A stretch of 64,000 nucleotides of DNA. Origin: Aradus depressus. Its lineage: Eukaryota > Arthropoda > Insecta > Hemiptera > Aradidae. The notes below the pieces were generated by a model. It made no database searches, was not told where the DNA came from, and saw only the letters and a list, made by a program, of their open reading frames with translations. Shown in pieces: positions 42,852-54,916 of the stretch; the stretch's first letter is position 1, and the number at the start of each line of letters is the position of its first letter. A program made the position numbers and the translations under genes. The stretch is from contig OY759220.1 in the NCBI GenBank assembly GCA_963662175.1, forward strand, positions 2,108,001-2,172,000. The letters are read 5' to 3'.

Positions 42852-45800
42852 AATTAAATAACATTACATTTGGAAATATATGTTTATTTATGTAAATGCA
42901 AAAAAACTGCATCTTCTTCGGTGTTCAAAAATTATTTTGAGCTATGAGGGACTCTGAATCCAGTATTTAAAAAAAGTGTTCTGTCTTCATTATAAGAGAG
43001 ACAAACATAAATGTATTTCTCAAAATATTATACTAAGGTGAGGTTCTTCTAAAAAGTTTTTAATTTTATTCATTTTTTTTTTTTACAATTTTCAATTTAA
43101 TTTAAAATTGATGCGCTACATATATACATACCTACTAAATATTTCCATAATATGTATATATTTTCCTTCCTTTATCAGAGGGACACCGCTTCATTAGTTG
43201 TATATTTTTTTTTTTTTTGTGCCACATATTTTGATAAAGAAAAGAAACAAAAAAGAAAATATAACATTTGTTACATTAAACTGTTTTAATAAAACCTAAA
43301 TTATCTTAGGAGTTTAATGACTAAAAATCAGAGATGAAAACAAACAAAATAAAAATAATAATAAAGAACCGAATAACATGAAAGCAAATTATATTAAATA
43401 ATTAAATTTACTTTTCAATAATTACAATTCTAAGTTACAAGGAATTCATTATACATATACTTATAACCGTCTTGAAAACTTTTTTTTATCTTTCTTGATA
43501 TATGAATAAAATTATTTATTAACAAAATAGACCAAAGTCAAACATTTACACAAATTTTCTGCCAAAAAAAGATATTTATCGAAGTTAATAAAATGTAATA
43601 CACAATACTACATAAACTTTCAGAGGCTATTCCGAAGTTAAAAGTCATTTTTTATCCGGAAAGTGAAAATAGGTAAATTTACAGAGGGAATAAACAATCC
43701 GACTAAGGAAAATAGGTATTTTTTTTGAGGTACAACATCTGAAGCGAGCGATACACAATCAGGTATCTTCTAACTATTCAAGTGTGTAATAGTTACCTTT
43801 ACCCCGGACTGATGTGGAGACATCTTTACCCATACAGTACTGACTTGGTCGATACTTCAAGGGGTTTTCTTAAACCACTAAGTAGTTTTTTTATGAGGGG
43901 GATTTCATTATGTTTTGTACGAAGATGTTTACTAAAAACAACTCTATGGTTGACTTTCCTCGATACAGATATTTATATCCCTTAAAGAGAATTTATTAAG
44001 CAATCTGAATGAATATAATCTTTTATTTTATCAATTTCCTAACTGTTTCCGAGACATTGAACGAAATAATTGAAAAACAAACAAAACATTAATGCATTTA
44101 TTGCGTCATCTAGAGGTCAACGCTAATTCAGACCTATAACATTCTGAGACATCTATTTTAGTTTCATGAAAATCGATATCGATACGGTAAGTTTAGATCT
44201 AGGTAGTAAAATAACACAAACACCCCCCCCCCCCCCCCCCCCCCTGTATGTACAGAATAAAATACGTTCATTTTCTTCATATAAGTGTTTATTTTTTCTT
44301 AAACGTTGTTATAACCATTCACTAACAGCTAGTTGTTTAAAAAATGACTTTAAGACTCGCTTGAACCGATAAATAGCCTCTGAACAACCCTCCATGTATC
44401 TCTGGCCGGGATGTAAAAGCACATAAGTCAAAAATTGGCGGTTATCGTATTATTGCGATACATAAGTCAAAACTAGTTTAATTTTATTTTGGCTTTAACG
44501 ACAAAAGTCACATTAGTAGTGCTTCTGAGATAAAGAGAGGTCTGCCTGATAACCAAGTCAAAATGTTATATTTTCTTGTTCGTGTGTAACCTATTTCCTT
44601 CTATCCTGAAAAATGATAAAAGTTGACATGTGTTTTTACACCCCGGCCAGAGATATATAGTGTACTTATTGAACAAAATAAACTGAAAAAGGAAAAATGT
44701 CTACTTCAAAAGCCAAAATTTATAAAAAAAAAAAAAATGAAAAAATTATACATTATATTTATTAAGCAAAAATATAAAAAAATAATGCTTTATATACACT
44801 TTGTATTAATAATATAATTTAAATAATTTTCATGCGACAATTTTAATTTCTAAATCTATTTATTAGAGAATGTATGTTATTTCGTATTCATTATTAACGT
44901 CAACTGTGAGTTTTCTGTAACGTTCCTTTCTTCAACATTAAAATAACAATTATTTTGTCACTTATATAAAAAAAAAAAAAAGTATATAATTTCCTTATAT
45001 TTACTTTACAAATTATAAATATTGAACAAAAATATATAAATATATATATATTTTTTTTGCAGGTATATCTTGAGTATAAAACGAAAAGAAATTTAAGTAT
45101 ATACTTTTTTTTTTATTTGGGAAATATAGAAATCTACATCACTAACTTTAAAGTATATTTGTGTTATTTTTTTAGATTTTATACAGAATAGAAGAAAGAT
45201 TATTATAACTACTCTTTGTAAATAATTATTTTTGTATTGGTTTACACTAGTTTAATCAAACATAATAGTTCATGATACAATTTAATGTTTAAATATTTTT
45301 ATAATTTATTGCAAAACTATGTTCAAAAAAATAAAAAGAATTGTCCCCTACATTTAAAAATTAACTTATTAATGAGTAGTAGCCATTTTCTTTTTTTTTT
45401 TTTCTTTTTTATTATAATTATAAATAATATATATATTTATCTATATATTTATACTTGAAATATATCATTTAAATTAACACAGAAAAATTATTTATGTAAA
45501 AGTGTAATTAAAAATGGGGTAGTTTATACTGAAATGGAGTTGTAGCGCAAAACACTATATATATGAGTCAACAAATACATAGTCTGTGTTTTCATGAAAT
45601 ATGGAAATTCATCATAATTTTTTCATGATTCTGTTTTCTTAAATCATTATGATTTTTTTCTGTCTTATTTTTTTTTTTTTTCTTCAATATTCTTCCTAAG
45701 TAGTTAAAAAAATGGATGTCAATATAGGAAACCCACTCCAGGTACATCTGGCAACAAACAAAAAAAAAAAAATTGAACATTTCTAAAAATTATTTACATA

Positions 45801-47160
45801 TAGTCACGGAAGGGGGGAGGCTTAACTCAAAAACTGAGAAAACAGAAGGGAAGGGGGGTGGGAGTGGAGCACAACTACAAAATCCTGATAACTGCTGACC
45901 GTCCATTTTTAAAATCCTGACATCTTTTCCCCCGGCCAATATTCAACACTTTTCGTTGGGTAGTACTATTTATAATATCTCTCTATTTATAGTATCTATA
46001 ATTATTAAATTTAAACTTATATTGATGCCGATGGTAATGAGACGCTCCAACTCTCGGTTGGTAGGTGCATTGTTATCCCAGACCTCCCCTCCTCTAAACA
46101 TATTTAAAAAAAAAAACAATGTGCACAATTATGAAAACAATTCATTTACGCTCAACGACTTACTTCAGGTAGATCCTAATTTTTTTACACTATTCCAGGA
46201 ATTTTTAAAAATTGTATTTTCATAATTTACCCTCGAAATCCTTCAAAGTGATATACCACTTATGTAACTATGTATAGGACTAGGACTGTTTCAGTTTCGA
46301 CGCGGAACAAATGCGAAGAATGTTGTCAAAATAATTGTAAATGTACAATTTCTCACTAATGCCCTTCCATTATGTGACTCTTGCATTGGGTTCTGCAGGT
46401 ATGCCAGTCTCCCTAAAACCGATACGCATTTGCTTGTTGTTGCCAAACAAGTCGGCCAACATTTTATTCTCCCATCTTTTTGTTTAACTACAATTTTACG
46501 AACATGTTTTATATCATTTTTATTTGTTTGCCATTATTTTTCAGATTGTTAGCTTAAATAGCAACGATTATGGAGAAGGAATCATGTTGTTATTTCGCCC
46601 TGATTGACGCCAGCTTTATTGATTTTTGAAATATTGAAAAAAATATTCTATCTTATACTTTTAGAACCCAATTATGTTCACTTGAGCACATAATTTGTAC
46701 TTAGTACAAAGGCTTTCTGGTAAATTTCACTGAAATAGCTGAACAATAACCACATTTTATACTTTAATATGACTAAAATTTAATGAGAAGTTCTGTTCAC
46801 GTTCGATAGTTTCTACTTATTATTCCAAACCGCGATATTTCTTACTTTAACTGTTTATATTTGATTACTAAAAAATATAGAAGACAAAAAAAAAAGGTGG
46901 TAGCACGACGCCTGTTATAAGAACAGTCGCAACCTCACAAGGGTTGTGTTAGACACAACCAGTAGGGATTAAAACTGCTGACTCTGTTTGTTTGACAAGA
47001 GGATAATATTTATGTTGCTGCTTAAATATTTAAATAATGATTTACATTTCGTTAATGATTTCAATTGAAACGCCAAATAGAAATGAATTTCACTTTCATA
47101 AATCAACTGTTTTAACTCTCCCTCTTCGGTTAATTTGGTTGAGAATCTCTTTGAGAACGC
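42852..47160. other. AT-rich intergenic DNA
   Basis: No gene was recognised on either strand. The stretch is dominated by A/T runs, with a poly-C tract at 44223-44244 and a repeat related to 41800-42010 at 46670-46850. Short open frames (43782-43985, 45956-46225) have no supporting features. Confidence 0.5.
44223..44244 (+). repeat. Poly-C tract, 22 bases
   Basis: It is an uninterrupted C run. Confidence 0.95.
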
Positions 47161-47165
47161 CAATA

Positions 47166-47411
47166 GTCCAGAGATAACGTGCTAGCCTACTGAGCTCAAG
47201 ATCGCGAGTTCGAAACCCGGCCGAGGCCCTTAGGCTCTTCATCAGGAAGGTGGAAAAAAACCTTGAACATGTCGTCCTTCGGATGGGACGTTAAACGATG
47301 GTCTTGAGCCTGTGCGATGTCAGTACTCGTTAATGACTCCTTACTCTAGGTGAATAAACGAGAGCGCTCTGGTAGTAGGCGAGACCTCATAATTAAAGCC
47401 CGGGCGTGATT
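47166..47411 (+). repeat. SINE-A, near full length
   Basis: The B box GAGTTCGAAACCCGGCCGAG is intact, the A-box part is worn, and the body and the tail GCCCGGGCGTGA are present. Confidence 0.8.
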
Positions 47412-47520
47412 TATAATAACTGCCTCAACTAAGTTTAACCTCTCACTCGAAACCTTTCCTCTTCAATTTGGCTGAAAATCAATATGCAACTTACTTTCTC
47501 AATCCTTTTATACAATTCTA

Positions 47521-47523
<3 letters not shown>

Positions 47524-47552
<29 letters not shown>
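47524..47552 (+). repeat. Poly-C tract, 29 bases
   Basis: It is an uninterrupted C run about 110 bases to the right of a SINE-A tail. Confidence 0.95.
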
Positions 47553-47554
<2 letters not shown>

Positions 47555-50100
47555 CAATTTAGGAAGGGGGCACATTAAAACGCCTCTGTCCTGCCAACAG
47601 TCGTTTATTCCACGAGTAGCTCCCTCCCTGCAAATATGCGGGCGCCAATTGAATTTGTCTATAGTTTTGTGACTTTCCCAGTCAACGCAGGTTACTACTC
47701 GGATATTCTCTCTAGTCAAATGATACACATTTCTTTCAAATATACATATATGTCAAAGGATATAGTAGACAGACATAGAGCTCTTCTTTACATGAAGCAC
47801 TTACCATACCCTGCCGAGGATAGAATCCAACCTTCTAAAAATATTTAGGACATCCTACTGGGGTTGAAATTGGTCTAGCATGGAGTTAGTTCCTTGGAAT
47901 AGGGGAGGAATTGGGACACGATACTACTTCGCTCTTGTCCCAGCAGCAGAATCTGCCAGGGGCTGGCTTCTGGGCTGGTGACAGTAATCATCGCCACTAC
48001 GAATCCAACTTCAGTTGGTGGTGCTGCTTGGAAAGCATCCACCTCCCATAATACCATTTTGGCAAAGCATAAGGTCCTCAATGGTTACTGACCAAAAATA
48101 AATCCCTACGATTTTCCGGGGGGATGGATGGTCTCCGAACTAAACCAGAGCGAAAATGTAGTTGTCTAATTCGCGCAGAGGAAGTACATGGTCTGTTATT
48201 TACAGACGAATGTTTTTTTCTTAATTTTCGCCTTCGTCCGTAAGTCGGCGAACATTGAAATTTAGACGAAAAAGCAGCAACGAGTTTTTGATCAATTAAA
48301 TATAACCTGTCCTACAATACGTACAGTAAAATGACGTGTCGATAGCGACCATCTCAATGCGTTACTCTTCTTTTTGCATAAATAGACAAGCAAAATACAC
48401 AATTTCTTTGTCAAACTTCACTATATATTCTCAAATACTCAACTAGTTTCGCCGTGTTAAGGCATTACCAAGAGTCACTTATAAACTGACAGAATTGGTT
48501 GACAGGATAGAAGGTGCAGTTATGGAGGGGGGGTTTTAGGTAGTGACGGGGAATCCCTTGTTTTTGTTACTCTATACATTCCAATAAACAGATATTTACA
48601 AGATAATAATAAATATAAAATAAAAAAGAATATATATATACATATATATAATCTAATAAAGCGAATCTAACAGTAAAGTGTTGGTATTTATATAGGTATG
48701 ACTCATGAATTATATAAATGTAAAATATAATTTAAAGTGAATAAAAACAAATACATAGAATTTAAAGGCAAAATTAAAACATCAAATGAAAATTATACTA
48801 TTCTCTGAATGTGAGTTGGCAAAACATTTCTACAATCATCAGATTCTTAGCTACTTGATATTTAAATTAAGAAGGGGGGAATGGTTCAATTTCAAAAAAA
48901 AATTTATAGTGAAGTTTGACAAAGAAATTATGTATTTTAATTATCTATTCCTATAATGGAGCTTCACAAAGTAAATCTGGAAACCATAAATTATTTTTGC
49001 ATAAATTTCATATTAACTATTTTAAGAGCAGGATATCCGGGCTTCAACTATTACGCCTACTACCAGGTTTCTTTTCGCCCTCGGGAGTAGGATATTTCAG
49101 ACAATAATTCTAGTACCAGTGGAAACAAAAATTGAACTTAGTAGTACTCGCTCTCCCTTCGATAAAAAACCTATCTATTTGGTTGAATTTCTGAGACTTG
49201 CGAATGTTGGTACTCGACTTGGATGTCCTTGACTACAACCCCCTCTCCTCCTTCTCAGACAATGAACTTCCCCAGCACGAATCCATCAAGTTTTCACTCC
49301 TCTAAACCATGTCTTTTTCAAGGATTTCTAAATCTTGCCTCCTCTCTAAGTCCGATTTTTCTAGTGAACCAACTTAAATGTTCTTTCAAATACATAAAAC
49401 TTCAAACGATCTCTCAGTGTTCAGGTAGCATGTTTGATGAACATATGATTGTCGTTTTCGTGCATCTTACCGAGTGAGCAAATCATTTTGTATTTATGAC
49501 CTCTAAAACATTATTAGATGAGTCAAAAAAATAAATATCAATAATAAATTTTCTTCCGTTATTTTTAAAAATTCTGTTATATTATTTATTATTTTTAAGG
49601 AGAAGGGGGGGTTGTAATAAAACGAGAATCATTATTAAAAGTGTTTTCCCTTTAATATTTTTGTTTTTATTTACACATCATGACAACTACGATGGTTAAA
49701 TAATTAAAATCCTAAATAGAGATAATAAAATGTGTCTCCCTAAAACTTCCTTCATTCTTTTATTTATTAAAACTATATTTATACAAAAAAAATAACATAA
49801 AGAAAAAAAAAAAACTTTTTATAAATTAAAATCATGAACATATACACCACCAATCAAATATTTTTCACTCTTCTAGACAACAACGACATAGACGTGGGCA
49901 AAGTGTTGGATTAAATACATTTTTTTTTTTTTTTACAAATTTGTATTATTTGAAAATTGTTGTATAGATAATGTTAATAATCATTTCATAAATAGCTCAA
50001 TTGTTTAAAGTAAACAGAAGATAAATGTATTTATTAGTGACAGAAATATGAGACGAAAACGATAACAAAATAGGACTGAATTAAGAAAAAAAACTAGATG
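47553..50100. other. Intergenic DNA, no gene recognised
   Basis: A 68-codon minus-strand frame at 47875-48081 lies in a locally G+C-richer stretch and contains WEVDAFQAAPPTEVGFVV, which I cannot assign. It may be a transposon scrap. The rest is AT-rich with no splice-bounded frame. Confidence 0.4.
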
Positions 50101-50106
50101 GGGAGG

Positions 50107-50395
50107 GGAGGAGGGGTAGCGAATGTATGGAATCTTACGGATCTTGAGATCAACTTTCTTGTTGAGGAACGCAGACAAAGAGGAGGGGTAGCGAATGTAT
50201 GGAATCTTACGGATCTTGAGATCAACTTTCTTGTTGAGGAACGCAGACAAAGAGGAGGGGTAGCGAATGTATGGAATCTTACGGATCTTGAGATCAACTT
50301 TCTTGTTGAGGAACGCAGACAAAGAGGAGGGGTAGCGAATGTATGGAATCTTACGGATCTTGAGATCAACTTTCTTGTTGAGGAACGCAGACAAA
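50107..50395. repeat. 72-bp minisatellite, four copies
   Basis: The unit runs from GAGGGGTAGCGAATGTATGG to TTGAGGAACGCAGACAAAGA, and the copies look identical. Since 72 is a multiple of three and the unit has no stop in several frames, long open frames appear on both strands (24-residue repeats). Nothing flanking supports a gene. Confidence 0.95.
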
Positions 50396-50737
50396 CTGTG
50401 GAAACATTGAAGAAATATATATATGTTGGATGGCAATTCTGTCATTTGGCTGTACAATTTGTCAAAATTTTGGGTTTTCACATTTTCCAAAGTCCGAAAT
50501 ATACCACTTTTCGGACTTAATGACGTATAAAAACGACCAGACCTAAGTTTGTGGCAAATGCCTTATTATCAATACTTGAAATGAATCATATTTGGCTGAT
50601 GTTTCATTCAAACTTAAATTGAGGAAGTTTTCTCACACGCAGAAACTTAGAAACTGGAACAATAATTTAGTTATATGAGGGAATAGGACTGTTCTTGCAA
50701 AAAAAAAATATATATATATATATTCAAAACGTAGTAC

Positions 50738-51121
50738 ATGCTGTTTACAAAAAAGTTCCAGTTTAGAAACAACAGCCATCGTATTAGAAATAAAACAACT
50801 TTGTGTTCGTTGAAACAAGCGTTTCATCAGACGTTTTACAGACTGCTTCAATGGAATCGGAAAACGAATAAGCAAATCATTTCCGATATTGGTAATCTGA
50901 CATTTGCAAAATCTAGGTTTGGGCGTTTTCAAATTTCTAGTTTTGAACGACATTTATTCACAAAAGCTAGGTTTCGTCAATTTGAAAGGATCGAACCCAG
51001 AAAAGTGGAATATCTTTACCCAACCTTGAAAAACGTACAACCTAATATTGGATCAACTATACGGTCAATAGCCCTGTTCGGACTTTGCGATAACAAGTCC
51101 AACATACATAATATGTATTAA
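50738..51121 (+). other. Unassigned 127-codon open frame
   Basis: It opens with ATG and runs to TAA at 51119-51121, rich in R, K, F, N and Q, with no domain, signal peptide or membrane helix recognised. The opposite strand is also open for about 100 codons. It may be a decayed element or chance. Confidence 0.2.
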
Positions 51122-52271
51122 TGTACACATTAAAAAAATAATAATTTCCTCTCAAGATAATAAAACTCAATACTTTAGTAAACTGTTATATTAATTCATC
51201 AAATCAGTTTTGTGTTTAAATTTTGTAGATCTAGAAGAGAAGCTTGTTGCAACCCGTTTATGCAAAAACATTTTTTTTTTTTTAAATAAATAAGGAGAAT
51301 AAAACAGTAAAAATAAATATAACTGTTAGGTTTTCTCAGTTACAAGATTAACGCAAGGTACTTCCAAAGGTATTGTACCATATGGCCCACTAAATTTACT
51401 CAACCAAACAACAAGCATTATCTTTGGAAACCTAAATATTATAGGTTAATTATTGTTATATTCTGAGTAGAAATACCTAAGTACACATTCCAACCACTTC
51501 ATTAAATTTGTTACGTATTTTTCAAAGCTTGATATCTTTGGATATGTTTTTATGTAGAGGCCTCTGATGGTATGATATATGGTAATTCCAACACAAAACA
51601 CTTATTGAAATTGTATCGAAAATTAAGAAATTTCGGAACCGGTCTAAAACCAACTCAATATTGTCGTGCTAAAACCGGTATTGTAACGTATTTATCGGGA
51701 GGAGACTGTTATGACCAAATCTATTCATGGAAATTTCAGAAATTTAAGCTTTCATACTTTTTACAAAAATGTTAATTTTCCCCCTTTAAGAGAGTAGTTG
51801 TCAACCTTCAAGTAGATAGGTAGTTAACCCGTCTTCTACTCTTGGTGGGGAAGAGTAAAATAAAATACAGTAGTCTCGCTAATCCGGATGGAATTTTAAA
51901 AAAACAAATTAAAATTCAGTAAACTAAAATTTTAATTTAGCGAGCGGTAAGTGGGCTTGACTTGACTTACTCAGTTGGTTACGATGAAAAAGTGCCGACA
52001 AAGAAGACGGCGTAAAAAAATATTTATCATGTGCATTTTACAGCAAATTCTGTTTAATGCGGACTTTGGGTGATCCGGACGGGGTCCGGTCCCATCTAGT
52101 CCGGATTAGCGGGACTCACGAGTTCCGTTCAGTGCATTTCATAGTTTTATTTCACTTTTATTCCTTCCCAGTTCTTCCAGATATCTCCTCCTATAATCTC
52201 TACCGGAATGTCTTTTCCTTTTCATTACTAATATAATGTTTACTAATTTATATTTATTTTCTATTTTCAGT

Positions 52272-52507
52272 ACATTGTGACCTGAAGAAGGGACGTAACA
52301 ACATTGTGACCTGAAGAAGGGACGTAACAACATTGTGACCTGAAGAAGGGACGTAACAACATTGTGACCTGAAGAAGGGACGTAACAACATTGTGACCTG
52401 AAGAAGGGACGTAACAACATTGTGACCTGAAGAAGGGACGTAACAACATTGTGACCTGAAGAAGGGACCTAACAACATTGTGACCTGAAGAAGGGACGTA
52501 ACAACAT
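52272..52507. repeat. 29-bp minisatellite, eight copies
   Basis: The unit is ACATTGTGACCTGAAGAAGG plus GACGTAACA. One copy has GGGACCTAAC. There are no spacers between units. The minus strand is open in all frames because the unit lacks stops. Confidence 0.95.
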
Positions 52508-52688
52508 CGTGCAACAAACACTTCCCAAAATATAATTAAAAAACTGTACAAAAACTGTACAATCTATTACGTTTATTATATAGTTTTTGAGATTATATGT
52601 TGGTGCATAACTCTAAAACGGCGGAACCTATATCGAAAATTTTAGGAAGGACTTGTAACTTCCAATAGAATGAAATGTTAGTTATTGT

Positions 52689-52812
52689 GACGCATGCCCG
52701 GGCTCCAACTATGAGGTCTGTGCACTCTTGGAGATGAGCCAGACTACTGTGGGAGTCCTAAATGTTTAGTATCTAACATCGCACAAGCTCGGGGGACTAT
52801 CGCTTAATGTCC
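52689..52812 (-). repeat. SINE-A fragment
   Basis: It has the tail GACGCATGCCCGGGCTCCAA and then a shortened body (GTGGGAGTCCTAAATG, ACATCGCACAAGCTCGGG). Confidence 0.7.
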
Positions 52813-53258
52813 AACCTCACGCAAATATTAGTATTATAATTTTAATATTTATTTAGGTCTTATTATTTAATAAATTATTTTTTAATCAAAATCATTATCA
52901 ATCACATGTGTGTTCGACTCCATTGTAGAACATTCAATAATGTGTATTGATATTGCAAAATTAATAAAGATAATTATTTGAAATAATTCATATAAGTTTT
53001 TATTGTTTATTACTCTAATTGGACTGTTATGAGCACTCCACACAACACACATAACGTCAGCCTCTCTTCTCTATCCACTGAAAGGTTAAGGGTCACGTTT
53101 ACCAAACCTTAACATCTACAGATGCATAGGTTATTTTCATTTCATTTCCGTTTTCAAAAAGCCAAATTTAAAAAAAAAATCAATTTTTCTAAAAATATGT
53201 CGTTCAGGCACAACACAATTTAACAATCTGATTTGTGAAATTGGATATTTTTAACTAT

Positions 53259-53260
<2 letters not shown>

Positions 53261-53290
<30 letters not shown>
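53261..53290 (+). repeat. Poly-G tract, 30 bases
   Basis: It is the longest G/C homopolymer in the window. Confidence 0.95.
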
Positions 53291-53291
<1 letters not shown>

Positions 53292-53599
53292 GTACAAATT
53301 AGAGCTAATGAATATTGTCATTTAAAAATACATAACTACACCATAAGTAACATAGTAGTATGAAGCTTACTGGCGTCAACGAAATTCATAGTAATGGAGG
53401 GGGGACATACACGCAATATTTCCAATCTGCTATTTTTACAACATTTACAAGTGTCCGTACAAATATCCCAAAATCTGACCAAATCAACTGAAATGTGGTT
53501 TTCTTGATAAATAAATATGTTATAATTAATTGTTTCAAGAAAACTCGTATTATAAAAAATGTATTTAATTTTTGAATTATTTTCCTTTCGTTCAAAATT

Positions 53600-53655
53600 C
53601 TGTATTTTCAGCAAATGCTCTAGAGGTGCTCCTCCAGAAGATTTGCTGAAAATAT
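53600..53655. repeat. Short palindrome whose arms both look like exon starts
   Basis: TATTTTCAGCAAAT and ATTTGCTGAAAATA form a 14-base stem around a loop of about 24 bases. Each strand shows a TTTTCAG acceptor-like start. Plus reads GAPPEDLLKIWNI and minus reads GAPLEHLLKIQNF. Confidence 0.6.
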
Positions 53656-54916
53656 GGAACATCAAGCATCCCAGTGAATCATTATATAAGCACATAAAAA
53701 AAGTCTAAAAAAATATTGCTAACAAATGCATACCTAAGATTTTATAACAATTTTTAATGATAAAATTTGTTTTGTAAAAAACAGAAATGGAACTATAGAC
53801 ACAGAAATTGTTGGGGGTTTTAATTGAGAGTTGACAATTATTGTATAATTGCTTAAAATTATATTGAAATCGCCAGAATTATTTTTATTAAATATATTGA
53901 AAATGAGCTTCAAGTGATGAAAAAATATGAAACAGATGAATGAAGTAATAATGTATAGTGGTAGGCGTCAAATTGTGCGCTTGTCGTAAGGAGAGCTTTG
54001 CAGAGCTCTAGAGGTGGTCAGCCAATTAATTGTCCGTTTCTTAGGTTCCTCACCCAGTTAAGCTTTGGGAAGCTTTTTTCTGACTTCTTACTTCAAGTCA
54101 CGCAAATACGTAGAGATATAGATTTAAAAAAAAACAATATTGACGGGGAGTTGGGGAAAAATAATTAAATCTCTCAAATATGATATTTTTTATATGGGGG
54201 AGGAAAAATGAGATGAAAGTGGGGAACACATTAAAATATGAAGTGTCTTTGTTTTTATACTTTCTCTAAAATTATCTACTTAAAAAATATCTTTCCAAAA
54301 TTGTTAACCTGAATAATTAAATTCTGAAATAATTACCGCAAAGAAAAAAAAATTTATATTGTACTATACTAGAACAAAGAAGAATCTACTCTGAAATATG
54401 AGGGGTAGTTTACTTAAGGGTGGTACCCCAATTCTAAATTAGAATGAAATATTATATATTATACTCAACTATTATAGGAACAGCCCTCCAAATGCAATTA
54501 AATTCAAAACAAAATGACCCATTCTGTACAATGGTTGGCGGCCATTTTGGAACTGAAGTAATTACAAAAATTGAATAAAACTAATTACTTCTTAACTTCA
54601 GGAATATGTTACAAGAATAAATAATTTGATAAGATTAGAGAACAATAGAACACGTTATGTGAGAAGTTCCAAAGAACCAAACTTCCAGGACAAGGCGCAC
54701 AGTTTGACGCCTCGGACTCAAACATATAAAAAAGTATATTTTGAAAATGTTAAAAATTTGACCACATTTACCAGAAAGTGAACGATATATTTTTTTACAG
54801 AATAGACAACATTTTCAGTAGGTTCTTTTTTAAAATAACTCTTGTGACGAATGGCCAACTACTACTTACAATGCTGCTGTCCAAGTGTGTGGCCCAGCCC
54901 TGGCGTGTTGTTGTCC

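Noticed and set aside
47875..48081. Upstream exon of the seven-helix gene
   Set aside because: The ATG exon at 37833-37881 already fits the phase and completes the protein, and the 48-kb frame has no donor in the right phase.
50005..50520. Repeat-protein gene on either strand (24-residue repeats)
   Set aside because: The open frames arise because the unit is 72 bases without stops. Several frames on both strands are equally open, with no splice or start context.
51572..51775. Small plus-strand ORF with GNSNT near its start
   Set aside because: The resemblance to a nucleotide-binding loop is too weak and no second motif follows. It was left unassigned.
52272..52507. CRISPR-like array (29-bp repeats)
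   Set aside because: The units are directly adjacent with no unique spacers, and the context is eukaryotic. It is a minisatellite.
53336..53695. Minus-strand 119-codon gene
   Set aside because: It includes the palindrome at 53600-53655, has no domain, and the flanking residues look like translated AT-rich DNA.
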